This document shows, in pieces, positions 42,664 through 52,042 of a DNA stretch of 62,842 nucleotides. The notes beneath the pieces are model-generated. The model was given only the letters and a program-made list of their open reading frames with translations. It did not search any database and was not told the DNA's origin. The translations under genes and the position numbers were made by a program. The stretch's first letter is position 1, and each line of letters starts with the position of its first letter. Source of the stretch: Eremococcus coleocola DSM 15696 (lineage in GTDB: Bacteria; Bacillota; Bacilli; Lactobacillales; Aerococcaceae); the NCBI RefSeq assembly GCF_000428865.1, contig NZ_AUAT01000015.1, forward strand, positions 1-62,842, in the 5' to 3' direction.

Positions 42664-43482
42664 TTAAACCACTGGTAAATCCAACAAATCTACAATTATG
42701 GAAGCAGATTCTTCAATCGAACGGTCAGAAACGTTTAATACAGGGCAGTCTAACTCTTTATAAATTTGATTGCTAAAGGCTAATTCAGCTTGAATCCTTT
42801 CTGGCGAGGTGTATTTACTATGTTCGGGCATACCAAACTCTATCATGCGATTACGGCGGTGTTTTTCCAAGACCTTTGGATTATTAGTTAAACCGATAAT
42901 TTTGCTTTCACCATATTTGTAGAGGTCTTGGGGAATATCACTTTCAGGTACCAAGGGGATATTCATCACCTTATAGCCCATGGTTGCTAGGTACATGGAA
43001 AGGGGAGTTTTACCTGTTCGAGATACACCAAGTAGAATAAGATCTGCTTGGGCTAAGCTTTCAGGATCACGGCCATCATCATAACGCATACAGAATTCCA
43101 TAGCTTCCACACGGCGGAAATAGGCGTCTGTAAGTTCATGTTGAATGCCTGATCGAGCTACAGGTTCAACCCCGGTTCGGCGTTGGACTTCTAAAATATA
43201 TGGGTGCATAAGGTCATAGCATATCAATCCAGTTTTAACACAAAAATGTTCGGCTTGGAGGGCCAACTGGTAATCTATTACTGTCATAAAAATTAACCCA
43301 TCTTGGCTGGCAGCTTCATCTAAAGCTTCTTGTAATTGTTCAGGAGTGGAAATAAAGGTATAGCGGTGAATCTGTGTTTTAACATTAGGAAATTGTGAGA
43401 GCACAGACCGGGCTACCTTAATTGCAGTTTCACCAATAGAGTCAGATATGATATAATAATGTAATATAGGCTTAGCTGTCAT
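42664..43482 (-). CDS. Pyruvate, phosphate dikinase / PEP synthase regulatory protein (YqfL family)
   Basis: This 272-residue bifunctional Ser/Thr kinase and pyrophosphorylase switches pyruvate,phosphate dikinase or PEP synthase off and on. The family start HYYIISDSIGETAIKVARSVLSQF, the P-loop ILLGVSRTGKTPLSMYLA (about 150-167) and the conserved HPYILEVQRRTGVEPVARSG are visible. There is no dikinase or synthase gene in the window to regulate. In B. subtilis the equivalent (yqfL) follows glyS and ccpN; here it has moved and no ccpN is visible. Confidence 0.9.
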   Translation of the reverse strand: MTAKPILHYYIISDSIGETAIKVARSVLSQFPNVKTQIHRYTFISTPEQLQEALDEAASQDGLIFMTVIDYQLALQAEHFCVKTGLICYDLMHPYILEVQRRTGVEPVARSGIQHELTDAYFRRVEAMEFCMRYDDGRDPESLAQADLILLGVSRTGKTPLSMYLATMGYKVMNIPLVPESDIPQDLYKYGESKIIGLTNNPKVLEKHRRNRMIEFGMPEHSKYTSPERIQAELAFSNQIYKELDCPVLNVSDRSIEESASIIVDLLDLPVV

Positions 43483-43557
43483 GGTATCTTCCTTCTTTTT
43501 TTATTATAAATATGATACCATATTTTAACCAGTTGAGATAATAAGGAGTTGTGTATT

Positions 43558-44037
43558 ATGGAAAGCAAAACACATCATCATAACCATTCTACAACATTGT
43601 GTCCGGAAGAACGTTTAGACCAATCTTTGGAGACCTTGAAGGAAAAAGGATTTAAGTTAACCAATAAACGACGGGAAATCCTGGAAATTTTTATTGATTC
43701 TGATCGATATTTAACCGCTAAGCAGGTATATCAATCTTTAGCTGAAAAATATCCTACCATGTCTTATAATACGACTTATCGTAATTTGTATGATTTTGTT
43801 AAAATTGGACTTTTAGAATCAACTGAATATCAGAACGAACAATTATTCCGTATTTCTTGTGAGGGTGAAGACCATCACCACCATCATTTTATTTGTACTA
43901 ATTGTGGTAAGACCATTCCATTGGAAATTTGTCCGATGGATCATATTCAAACTGACTTGTCACAAGTTGAAGTACAAATGCACCGCTTTGAGGTTTTTGG
44001 TTTGTGTGCAGACTGCAAGGCTAAGCAAGAAGCTTAA
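43558..44037 (+). CDS. Fur-family metalloregulator, Zur-like
   Basis: This 159-residue protein has a winged-helix domain at about 25-90 (LKEKGFKLTNKRREILEIF…SYNTTYRNLYDFVKIGLLES). Metal ligands follow in GEDHHHHHFICTNCGKTIPLEIC. The CxxC pairs CTNC and CADC would bind structural zinc, and the HHHHH stretch is typical of Zur, though Fur and PerR share the fold. A His-rich N-terminus (HHHNH) is unusual. The ATG at 43558 follows AAGGAG. No zinc transporter gene is adjacent. Confidence 0.85.
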   Translation: MESKTHHHNHSTTLCPEERLDQSLETLKEKGFKLTNKRREILEIFIDSDRYLTAKQVYQSLAEKYPTMSYNTTYRNLYDFVKIGLLESTEYQNEQLFRISCEGEDHHHHHFICTNCGKTIPLEICPMDHIQTDLSQVEVQMHRFEVFGLCADCKAKQEA

Positions 44038-44078
44038 ATTTTACTCGCTTAATAATTTTAATATTTTTTTAAAAAGTC

Positions 44079-44107
44079 TTGGAAAAGGGTCTCACTTTTG
44101 ATATAAT
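44079..44107 (+). promoter_or_regulatory. rpsU promoter
   Basis: TTGGAA (44079-44084), 17 bp and TATAAT (44102-44107), 67 bp before the start of rpsU. Confidence 0.6.
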
Positions 44108-44173
44108 ATTTTTTGAACTTTATTAGATTTAAGGTCTAAGAAAGGTTACATAAGCTCGGGAGGAGGGGATCAT

Positions 44174-44347
44174 ATGTCTAAGACAGTTGTTCGTGACAAC
44201 GAATCATTAGATGACGCTCTTCGTCGCTTTAAACGTAATGTTTCTAAAACCGGTACTTTAAGAGAGGCTCGTAAACGTGAATTTTACGAAAAACCAAGTG
44301 TTAAACGTAAAAAGAAATCAGAAGCCGCTCGTAAACGTAAATTTTAA
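44174..44347 (+). CDS. rpsU: 30S ribosomal protein S21
   Basis: A 57-residue basic protein, [20 protein letters not shown] followed by [20 protein letters not shown] and an Arg/Lys-rich tail, is the classic S21 sequence of Firmicutes. AGGAGGGG lies before the ATG. S21 aids initiation by binding near the 16S 3' end. It has its own promoter and terminator, unlike the longer rpsU-yqeY arrangement of Bacillus; yqeY is not here. Confidence 0.97.
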   Translation: MSKTVVRDNESLDDALRRFKRNVSKTGTLREARKREFYEKPSVKRKKKSEAARKRKF

Positions 44348-44373
44348 TTAAATATATACGGATGAAGTGACTT

Positions 44374-44402
44374 GTATAGGACACCCTTTGGGGTGTCCTT
44401 TC
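44374..44402 (+). terminator. rpsU terminator
   Basis: AGGACACCC pairs with GGGTGTCCT, then TTCATTTTTTC. Confidence 0.8.
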
Positions 44403-44426
44403 ATTTTTTCTTAGCAGAGGTGGGAA

Positions 44427-44559
44427 AGTGCGAAGAATTCTGTCTTGTCACTCTGAAGAATTTTGTCTTGTCACTCTTTTGGCAGGATCTGGTGCAAAAA
44501 ATCATGTCTTTGAAAATCTTAATTGGAATTAGTTGCGAAGAGCAAAAATCTTGGCAAGT
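44427..44559. repeat. Degenerate palindrome array
   Basis: AGTTGCGAAGAGC…ATCTTGGCAAGT (44531-44559) is a clear unit of the 41-bp family. A weaker unit starts at 44490, 41 bp earlier (GGTGCAAAAAATCATG). Before these, two near-identical stretches, GAAGAATTCTGTCTTGTCACT and GAAGAATTTTGTCTTGTCACT, repeat at about 23 bp. The remainder of 44403-44733 contains only a probable TATGAT -10 box near 44688 for phoH. Confidence 0.55.
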
Positions 44560-44733
44560 CCATCAAGCTAAAACACCCCAGACCCATGCTATACCCCACC
44601 CGAACTTTCCTACTCCATAATTTTTCCGCTCAGCCAAGTCTTCAATGACAACCAATCCTAGTCAATTTCTATCAATTTTAGCCCAAATATGATAGGATTA
44701 AGCTAACAAAAGTCAAAAGAAGGAGCTTGCTAT

Positions 44734-45894
44734 TTGAGTCAAAAAAATGCTTATTCAACCAAAGTTGTCATTAGCAATCCAGACTGGCTGTTAGCTATTC
44801 TGGGTAACCACGATAAATATATCCATCTCATTGAGGAAAACTTTAATGTTGAGTTTTCAAATCGCGGTGAGAATTTAACCATTTCAGGTCAAGATTCAGA
44901 CGAAGTAGACCAGGTTGCTGCCTTGATCCACCAACTTGTACATTTACTAGAACGGGGGATTACGCCTAGATCGATGGATGTCATGACCGCTATAAAAATG
45001 GCCAAAAAACAGACCCTAGATTATTTTCTAGCCCTATATGATAAAGTGGTAGGTCGAGCTTATGATGGTAAACCCATCCGGCCTAAGAATTACGGTCAGC
45101 TCCAATATGTAGAAGCCATCCGCAAGCAAGATGTGGTTTTTGGGATTGGACCAGCTGGGACGGGGAAAACTTTTCTAGCCGTCGTGATGGCTGTCCAAGC
45201 TCTACGTGACAATCGAATCAAGAAAATTATCTTAACTCGGCCAGCTGTTGAAGCAGGTGAAAACTTAGGTTTCTTACCAGGGGACCTTAAGGAAAAGGTA
45301 GACCCTTATTTACGGCCAATTTATGACGCTTTGTATGCCATTTATGGAACCGAACAAACCAACCGCTTAATGGAACGGGGCGTTATTGAAATCGCGCCAT
45401 TAGCTTATATGCGGGGGCGGACCTTAGATGATGCCTTTGTTATCTTGGATGAAGCTCAAAATACGACCGTGGCCCAAATGAAAATGTTCCTTACCCGGTT
45501 AGGTTTTGGCTCTAAGATGATTGTTAATGGGGATAAGACCCAGATTGACTTACCGGGTGGGGTAAAATCTGGCTTAGTTGATGCTGAACACAAATTAAAA
45601 GGCTTGAACCGGATTAAATTTGTGGCTTTTGATGAATATGATGTGGTCCGCCATCCGGTGGTGGCTGATATCATCCGCGCATATTCTGGTCCTTTAAACA
45701 ATAATCTAAATGTCAAAACACCTCAAAGTCTGGGTAAACTGCCGGATGAAAGTTTAGAACCTAGCTTTGGTTCACCTGTAGATAATGAAAGCAACAAGCT
45801 AGATAAAGCTGAACCTGCATCCATAGATACAAACGCAACCGAGGATGTAAAACCTTTATCTTCCTTGTCTAGTCGTGATTTAGAAAATGAATAG
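44734..45894 (+). CDS. phoH: PhoH-family ATPase
   Basis: This 386-residue protein has an N-terminal KH-like segment (about 1-100) and a PhoH P-loop ATPase. Walker A is IGPAGTGKTFLAVVMA (about 138-153), Walker B is FVILDEAQN (about 235) and the sensor region is MIVNGDKTQIDLPGGVKSGL. The last 55 residues are an acidic, Ser-rich extension beyond the usual end. The start is TTG behind AAGGAG. PhoH proteins are linked to RNA metabolism and typically adjoin ybeY, as here. Confidence 0.92.
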   Translation: MSQKNAYSTKVVISNPDWLLAILGNHDKYIHLIEENFNVEFSNRGENLTISGQDSDEVDQVAALIHQLVHLLERGITPRSMDVMTAIKMAKKQTLDYFLALYDKVVGRAYDGKPIRPKNYGQLQYVEAIRKQDVVFGIGPAGTGKTFLAVVMAVQALRDNRIKKIILTRPAVEAGENLGFLPGDLKEKVDPYLRPIYDALYAIYGTEQTNRLMERGVIEIAPLAYMRGRTLDDAFVILDEAQNTTVAQMKMFLTRLGFGSKMIVNGDKTQIDLPGGVKSGLVDAEHKLKGLNRIKFVAFDEYDVVRHPVVADIIRAYSGPLNNNLNVKTPQSLGKLPDESLEPSFGSPVDNESNKLDKAEPASIDTNATEDVKPLSSLSSRDLENE

Positions 45895-45909
45895 AAAGAG
45901 GGAATCGAT

Positions 45910-46383
45910 ATGGTCATCGATGTAATCGACGATAATAATTTTTTAAGTCAAGCCCAAGTTGAATTAGTGCAGGATGTCATCAAGTTAGCCGGGCAGAAAT
46001 TAATTTTACCGGATAATTTTGAGGTGGATATTTCAATTGTGACGAATGAAGCCATTCATGAACTGAACCGTGACTACCGTAATATTGATCGGCCGACCGA
46101 TGTGCTCTCTTTTGCCTTAGAAGAAACCGCTGAGGATGATCCCTTTGGTCAAATCGATATGTCGGAAGAATTAGGGATTTTTCTAGGCGATATTATTATC
46201 TCTTTCCCTAAAATTCAAGAACAAGCCACAGAGTATGGCCATTCTTTTGAACGCGAATTAGCCTTTTTAGCGGTTCACGGTTTCTTACATTTGAATGACT
46301 ATGATCACCAAAGTCCCGACCAAGAAAAAGAAATGTTTGGACTTCAAGAAGAGGTTTTATCTGCCTATGGACTTGAAAGATAG
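45910..46383 (+). CDS. ybeY: Endoribonuclease YbeY (rRNA maturation factor)
   Basis: This 157-residue metalloenzyme is involved in 16S rRNA 3' end maturation and ribosome quality control. The zinc signature HGFLHLNDYDH is at about 122-132 (three His), and the fold marker RNIDRPTDVLSFAL at about 57-70. The ATG follows GAGGG. It overlaps dgkA by 17 bases, in the conserved Firmicutes order phoH-ybeY-dgkA-era. Confidence 0.95.
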   Translation: MVIDVIDDNNFLSQAQVELVQDVIKLAGQKLILPDNFEVDISIVTNEAIHELNRDYRNIDRPTDVLSFALEETAEDDPFGQIDMSEELGIFLGDIIISFPKIQEQATEYGHSFERELAFLAVHGFLHLNDYDHQSPDQEKEMFGLQEEVLSAYGLER

Positions 46384-46765
46384 AAAAGATTTAAATCCCT
46401 TTAAACGGTGGCTACTTTCCTGTGGCTTTGCCCTAGAGGGATTACGCTTTACTTGGAAAGGTGAGCCCAATTTTAAGATTCATATTTCCATTTTGATTCT
46501 TGTAACGATTGCTGGGTTTTTCTTTGGGATTGCCCGCTGGGAATGGGTGACTCTTTTAATTTGTTTTGCCTTTATTTTGACCTTAGAGTTAATCAATACC
46601 GCCTTAGAAACTCTCGTAAACTGGATAGCTGATAAACAGTGGCACCCTTTGGCTAAGATTACCAAGGATGTGGCAGCTGGAGCTGTCTTAGTGGGTGCTA
46701 TTATTGTTGCGGGGATTGGTTTGATTATTTTTGTGCCATATATCTGGCAATATTTTCTAGGTTAG
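46367..46765 (+). CDS. dgkA: Undecaprenol/diacylglycerol kinase, DgkA family
   Basis: This 132-residue integral membrane kinase has three helices and the signature LELINTALETLVNWIADKQWHPLAKITKDVAAGAVLV. Gram-positive members phosphorylate undecaprenol to recycle the lipid carrier of wall synthesis. The ATG at 46367 lies inside ybeY with GAAGAGG upstream at a rather long distance; a TTG at 46373 is possible. Translation is probably coupled to ybeY. Confidence 0.92.
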   Translation: MDLKDRKDLNPFKRWLLSCGFALEGLRFTWKGEPNFKIHISILILVTIAGFFFGIARWEWVTLLICFAFILTLELINTALETLVNWIADKQWHPLAKITKDVAAGAVLVGAIIVAGIGLIIFVPYIWQYFLG

Positions 46766-46788
46766 GCCTTAGATGTTGAGGAGTATAT

Positions 46789-47694
46789 ATGAATAAGAAA
46801 AATTTTAAATCGGGGTTCGTCGCCTTGATTGGTCGCCCTAATGTGGGGAAATCGACCCTTTTAAACAAGGTGGTGGGTCAGAAGATAGCGATTATGTCTG
46901 ACAAAGCGCAAACGACCCGAAACCGGATCCAAGGGGTTTACACTGATGCCGATAGTCAAGTGGTCTTCATTGATACCCCCGGCATCCATAAACCCAAACA
47001 TGCCTTGGGTAATTTTATGTTAAAAACTGCTTATTCATCCCTCCAGGGTGCTGATGCAGTGTGTGTAGTAGTCAATGCAGCCGAGAAAATTGGTCCGGGT
47101 GACCGTCTGGTGATTGAGCGAGCCAAGAATGTTCAAGTACCTTTATTTTTATTAATTAATAAAATTGACCTGGTAAGTCCTGAACAAGTTCTACAAGCCA
47201 TAGAACCTTATAAAGATTTGGCAGATTTTGCCCAGGTCTTTCCAATTTCTGCTTTAGAAGGCAATAACGTGCCAGAGTTAGTAGAAGGACTGAAGGAAGT
47301 GTTACCGCAAGGTCCTCAGTATTATCCTGCAGACCAAGTGATGGACCATCCAGAATATTTTGTAGTGGCGGAATTTATCCGAGAGAAGGTCTTGATTTTA
47401 ACCCGGGAAGAAGTGCCGCATTCTGTTGCGGTCAAGGTCGAATCCATGGTGCGGAATGAAGATGATAAAATCGAAATTCACGCAGTAATTATCGTGGAAC
47501 GAGCCTCGCAAAAAGGCATTATCATTGGCAAGCAGGGTCAAATGATTAAGAAAATTGGTAAAATGGCCCGCCGTGATATCGAAAAATTGTTAGCGGATAA
47601 GGTTTATTTAGATTTATTTGTCCAAGTTCAAAAATCTTGGCGGGACCGGATGACCAACCTCCAAGACTTAGGTTATGAATTAGATAATTATTAA
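46789..47694 (+). CDS. era: Ribosome-assembly GTPase Era
   Basis: This 301-residue GTPase binds the 3' end of 16S rRNA during 30S assembly. G1 is [13 protein letters not shown] (about 15), G3 is DTPGIHKP, G4 is NKID, and the C-terminal KH domain has [29 protein letters not shown] precedes the ATG. It follows dgkA directly; the cdd gene found between them in Bacillus is absent here. Confidence 0.97.
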   Translation: MNKKNFKSGFVALIGRPNVGKSTLLNKVVGQKIAIMSDKAQTTRNRIQGVYTDADSQVVFIDTPGIHKPKHALGNFMLKTAYSSLQGADAVCVVVNAAEKIGPGDRLVIERAKNVQVPLFLLINKIDLVSPEQVLQAIEPYKDLADFAQVFPISALEGNNVPELVEGLKEVLPQGPQYYPADQVMDHPEYFVVAEFIREKVLILTREEVPHSVAVKVESMVRNEDDKIEIHAVIIVERASQKGIIIGKQGQMIKKIGKMARRDIEKLLADKVYLDLFVQVQKSWRDRMTNLQDLGYELDNY

Positions 47695-47719
47695 TAATTT
47701 AAAAAAAGGGGAGGAAGAC

Positions 47720-48532
47720 TTGAATGAACGGTTTGAAGGCATCGTCCTCTTTAATCGTCCTTACAAGGAAGATGATGCTTTAATCAAGGTCTTTACCGAC
47801 CGCTTTGGGACTAAGATGTTTTATCTCAAGCATGTCAAAAAGCCCAACCATCCCTTGGCTAGCCAAATGATTCCCTTAACCCGTCATGAATTTGTCGGTA
47901 TGATTCATGACCAGGGTTTTTCTTTTTTACGTGAGGGCACGAGTTTGGATATGTATCGGTCTAACCAAGTGGACTATAAAAAACAGGTGTATACGGCCTA
48001 TATTTCTCAATTGGTTGATGCGGCCATTGATGACAATGTGCCAAATTTGGCCTTATATCAATTATTGCGTGGGAGCCTAGAACAAATTAATCAGGGACAA
48101 GTGCCTGAATTAATCACTCATTTTGTTGAAATTCATCTTCTCCCCTTATTTGGAACCCAACTAAATTGGCAGACCTGTCAAGTTTGTGACTCGCAGCAAG
48201 AGCCGGCGGATTTCTCAATTAAATTGCAGGGCCGTCTGTGCCCCCATCATTTAGACCATGACCCTTACCGGATGCACCTAAATCCCCGGGCCATGCATAT
48301 GGCAGCCTTATTGGCCGGTCTATCCCTTGACCAGTTGGGGCAGATCAATCTTTCTGAACAAACCTACCAGGAATTGCGACGGTTAATGGATGCAATTTAC
48401 CAAGAGTTTGTGGGGATTCGTCTTAGAAGTAAGCATTATCTGGACCAAATGGACCAGATTGCACAAAAAACCGACCAATTAAAAGTAAAACGTCAAGCGC
48501 GAAAATCAAAAGATAAAACTACTAGTGAATAA
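47720..48532 (+). CDS. recO: DNA repair protein RecO
   Basis: This 270-residue recombination mediator has an N-terminal OB-fold (FEGIVLFNRPYKEDDALIKVFTDRFG), a helical core, and a zinc site with CQVCDSQQ and RLCPHH, showing three cysteines where four are common. It loads RecA with RecR. The start is TTG behind GGGGAGG. The Lys/Arg-rich end is typical. Confidence 0.93.
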   Translation: MNERFEGIVLFNRPYKEDDALIKVFTDRFGTKMFYLKHVKKPNHPLASQMIPLTRHEFVGMIHDQGFSFLREGTSLDMYRSNQVDYKKQVYTAYISQLVDAAIDDNVPNLALYQLLRGSLEQINQGQVPELITHFVEIHLLPLFGTQLNWQTCQVCDSQQEPADFSIKLQGRLCPHHLDHDPYRMHLNPRAMHMAALLAGLSLDQLGQINLSEQTYQELRRLMDAIYQEFVGIRLRSKHYLDQMDQIAQKTDQLKVKRQARKSKDKTTSE

Positions 48533-48712
48533 GGCTAGGTTATCGTTTTGACAGGACTTGGCTAGTTTAAATCGATCAGCTAGCTTATGGTCATCTGATT
48601 ATGTTTCATTTTATAATTAAGCGTGCAATAAAGTATAGTTTTTGAGGTTAAAATAGGTAGATTAGGTTTTGGGTCTCAGTCTGAGAAGTCCCTTAGAAAA
48701 GCTGACTTACTA

Positions 48713-48741
48713 TTGACTTTAATGAAGCATTTAGTTAAACT
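48713..48741 (+). promoter_or_regulatory. Probable promoter of the glyQS T-box operon
   Basis: TTGACT (48713-48718), 17 bp and TAAACT (48736-48741), just upstream of the leader RNA. Confidence 0.45.
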
Positions 48742-48754
48742 TAGTTTAATTGTT

Positions 48755-48927
48755 AGGCAAGTAAATAAGACGGTTAAGCGATTCTAGGCGGGTGTGAGCT
48801 AGGACGAGTCGATGGTAGTCTAACAGACAAATGAAGGCTACAATTAAGAGCTAACCCCGTGTTAGAATTAGGGTGGAACCGCGATAACTCGTCCCTATGG
48901 TTGAACAACCATAGGGGATTTTTTTGT
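48755..48927 (+). promoter_or_regulatory. T-box riboswitch controlling glyQ-glyS
   Basis: This leader RNA senses uncharged glycyl-tRNA. The T-box core AGGGTGGAACCGCG (48869-48882) is intact, followed by a terminator CCTATGGTTG / CAACCATAGG and seven Ts. Two GGC triplets are available as the glycine specifier (48787 and 48836); I cannot decide between them by eye. The region from 48533 to the promoter holds nothing I recognise. Confidence 0.8.
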
Positions 48928-48967
48928 AAATTCTTTATGAAAACAGATAAGAAAAGGAAGTGTACAC

Positions 48968-49882
48968 ATGGCAGTTGAAACATTACAAGATATGATTTTA
49001 ACGCTTCAAAACTTTTGGGCCAAACAAGGCTGTTTAATTCTTCAATCCTATGATACGGAAAAGGGTGCTGGGACCATGAGCCCTTATACTTTTTTACGGG
49101 CAATTGGACCAGAACCTTGGAAGGCAGCTTACGTGGAACCCTCTCGTCGTCCAGCCGATGGGCGTTACGGTGAAAACCCTAACCGTCTCTATCAACACCA
49201 CCAATTCCAAGTGGTCATGAAACCTGCGCCATTAAATGTGCAAGAATTATACCTTGAAAGCCTACAAGCTTTGGGAATTGATCCTTTAGCTCATGATATC
49301 CGCTTCGTAGAAGATAACTGGGAAAATCCTTCTTTAGGTTGTGCCGGTCTAGGCTGGGAAGTTTGGATTGATGGTATGGAAATCACTCAATTTACCTATT
49401 TCCAACAAGTTGGTGGACTTAAATGTTATCCAACCACTTCAGAAATTACCTATGGGATTGAACGGTTAGCCATGTATATCTTAGATGTGAATGATGTCTA
49501 TGACTTACAATGGGTACCTGGGGTAAAATATGGAGATATCTTTAAACAACCTGAACGGGAACATTCAACCTATTCTTTTGAAAAATCCAATCAAGATATG
49601 CTTTTCCATCAATTTGATGCCTATGAAACCGAAGCGAATCTTTTGATTGAAGCAGGTCTTGTCCATCCAGCCTATGACTACATTCTAAAATGTTCGCATA
49701 CCTTTAACTTATTAGATGCGCGAGGAGTCATCTCTGTTTCAGACCGGGCTGGCTATCTTGGCCGGATCCGTAAAATGGCACGAGCCATTGCTAAAGCCTT
49801 TGTGGCTGAACGGAAAGCCCTTGGTTTCCCACTGATTAAAGACCGGGCGCAAGCGCAAGTATTTCTAAACCAAAAGGATTAG
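48968..49882 (+). CDS. glyQ: Glycyl-tRNA synthetase alpha subunit
   Basis: This 304-residue catalytic subunit of the bacterial alpha2-beta2 GlyRS is highly conserved: [41 protein letters not shown], followed by [20 protein letters not shown] and [14 protein letters not shown] precedes the ATG. It lies 12 bp from glyS and is under T-box control. Confidence 0.97.
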   Translation: MAVETLQDMILTLQNFWAKQGCLILQSYDTEKGAGTMSPYTFLRAIGPEPWKAAYVEPSRRPADGRYGENPNRLYQHHQFQVVMKPAPLNVQELYLESLQALGIDPLAHDIRFVEDNWENPSLGCAGLGWEVWIDGMEITQFTYFQQVGGLKCYPTTSEITYGIERLAMYILDVNDVYDLQWVPGVKYGDIFKQPEREHSTYSFEKSNQDMLFHQFDAYETEANLLIEAGLVHPAYDYILKCSHTFNLLDARGVISVSDRAGYLGRIRKMARAIAKAFVAERKALGFPLIKDRAQAQVFLNQKD

Positions 49883-49894
49883 GAGGAATCAACC

Positions 49895-51952
49895 ATGGTA
49901 CACAATTATTTATTAGAAATTGGGATGGAAGAGATTCCTGCCCGTTATTTATTGAGTTTGAGCCAACAATTAAAAGAAAGAATGGCTAATTTTTTAAATG
50001 ACAATCGATTAGAATTTGACGCAATTCAAGAATATGCGACGCCACGTCGTTTAGCAGTTTTAGTGACGGGTTTAGCCGATAAACAAGCAGACTTGTCAGA
50101 ACAAGCCAAGGGACCCGCCTTAAAAATTGCCAAGGATGACCAAGGTCAATGGACCAAAGCGGCTCAAGGCTTTGCCCGTGGCCAGGGGGGGACCACCGAT
50201 GATTTGTTTGTGCAAGACCTCAATGGTGAAGACTATGTCTTTATTAATAAATTTCAAGCGGGTGAAAGCAGTCGCGACGTATTAAGTGGGGTAGAGTCAG
50301 TGGTGTCAGGTATGACCTTCCCGGTTACGATGCACTGGCATGATTATCAAATTAATTATATTCGTCCGGTTCACTGGTTAGTTTCTCTGTTAGATCAAGA
50401 AGTGATTCCATTTGACTTTGCCGGTGTGACTGCCAGCAATGGTTCTCGGGGTCACCGCTTCTTGGGGCATGACTTAGTGATTGCTCAAGCTGACCAATAT
50501 GAAGCCAGCTTAGAAAAAGAGTTTGTCTTAGCAGACTTCCATAAACGTCAAGCCGTGATTGAAGCCCAAATTAAAGAGATTGCCGACCAAAATCATTGGC
50601 AAGTTCCAATTGATCAAGACCTTCTTGAAGAGGTGACGGCGATTGTAGAATGGCCCACTGCTTTCTACGGTGACTTCGAAGAAAAATACTTGGAAATTCC
50701 CGATATGGTCTTGATTACAGCCATGAAAGACCATCAACGGTATTTCTATGCTTTAGATCAAGCGGGAGAAAAACTACAAGCTATCTTCATTTCAGTCCGT
50801 AATGGGGACGCCAACCATTTAGAAAATGTGGTCCGGGGGAATCAGAAAGTCTTGAAAGCCCGTTTGGAAGATGCTTTATTCTTCTATAAAGAAGATCTTA
50901 AGGGGTCAATTGAAACCTATGTAGCTAAGCTAGACCATGTCAATGAGCATTATAAACTGGGTTCCTTGGCGGATAAACAAGCCCGAGTAGGTCAAATACT
51001 TGGCCTTTTAGCAGTTAAAGTTAACCAAACTGATAAAAATGATCTTGAAACAGCCAAGATGGCCGCTAAAATGTACAAGTTTGACCTAATGACTGGTATG
51101 GTCGGTGAGTTTGATGAGCTACAAGGACAAATGGGAGCTTGGTATGCTCGTCAATTTGGTCAGTCTGACCAAGTGGCTCAAGCAATCGCCAGTCAATACT
51201 TGCCAACCACCGCAGGAGGGCAACTACCAATAACTAAAGCTGGAGCGCTTTTAGCCATGGCTGATAAATTAGATAGTCTGGTGCAATATTTTGCTGTCGA
51301 TTTGATTCCTACTGGTTCGAATGACCCTTATGCCTTAAGACGTCAAGCCATGGGTGTCGTGGAAATTATGGCGGACCAAGCATGGTCACTTGACTTAGTT
51401 GATCTATTCCAAGATATTCTGGCCCACTTTAATTTAAGTGATTCTGAACTTTTAAATAATCTGAAAGAATTTATGGCGGCCCGGATGGAGCCACAGTTAG
51501 CTAAGTTAAATCTTGATTTCGATATTATCGAAGCAGTTTTAGCAGGTGATTTCTTAAATGTTGTGCATATTTTGGAAGCCGGACCTATATTACAAGCTTT
51601 TAAGAATCAAGAGCCTCAAGCCTATCGGAATTTAGTTGAATCTTTAAGTCGGGTATTAAACTTAGGTCTAACCGTAGAAGAAGCAAAGGATTTAGATTTA
51701 AATCTTGCCCAATCCGAGAGTGAACAAGTTCTTTTTGATGCGGTTAAAGATTTAAACTATGAAGCTGATTCTATGGCTGAATTGTTGGAAGAGTTCAAAG
51801 CCCTAGTAACACCGATTGGCGATTACTTTGAGAATAATATGGTTAATGCAGACCAAGCTGATATCAAGGATAATCGTTATGCCCTTATGGCTTATTTAAG
51901 TCGTTATGTGATGCAAATGATGAACCCACAAAAATTAATTTCTAAGTTTTAA
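49895..51952 (+). CDS. glyS: Glycyl-tRNA synthetase beta subunit
   Basis: This 685-residue tRNA-binding subunit opens LLEIGMEEIPARYL and has the HD-like MKDHQRYFYALDQAGEKLQAIFISVRNGD and DPYALRRQAMGVVEIM regions, then a C-terminal anticodon-binding domain. AGGAGG precedes the ATG. It forms one transcript with glyQ. Confidence 0.97.
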   Translation: MVHNYLLEIGMEEIPARYLLSLSQQLKERMANFLNDNRLEFDAIQEYATPRRLAVLVTGLADKQADLSEQAKGPALKIAKDDQGQWTKAAQGFARGQGGTTDDLFVQDLNGEDYVFINKFQAGESSRDVLSGVESVVSGMTFPVTMHWHDYQINYIRPVHWLVSLLDQEVIPFDFAGVTASNGSRGHRFLGHDLVIAQADQYEASLEKEFVLADFHKRQAVIEAQIKEIADQNHWQVPIDQDLLEEVTAIVEWPTAFYGDFEEKYLEIPDMVLITAMKDHQRYFYALDQAGEKLQAIFISVRNGDANHLENVVRGNQKVLKARLEDALFFYKEDLKGSIETYVAKLDHVNEHYKLGSLADKQARVGQILGLLAVKVNQTDKNDLETAKMAAKMYKFDLMTGMVGEFDELQGQMGAWYARQFGQSDQVAQAIASQYLPTTAGGQLPITKAGALLAMADKLDSLVQYFAVDLIPTGSNDPYALRRQAMGVVEIMADQAWSLDLVDLFQDILAHFNLSDSELLNNLKEFMAARMEPQLAKLNLDFDIIEAVLAGDFLNVVHILEAGPILQAFKNQEPQAYRNLVESLSRVLNLGLTVEEAKDLDLNLAQSESEQVLFDAVKDLNYEADSMAELLEEFKALVTPIGDYFENNMVNADQADIKDNRYALMAYLSRYVMQMMNPQKLISKF

Positions 51953-52042
51953 ATTTTATAGAAATAAAATACAGTGAATTGTAGACTGACTGGAGCAAGA
52001 ACAAGCTTTTAGTTAGTTTAGGAACGAGAAGGAGGCGAACCA

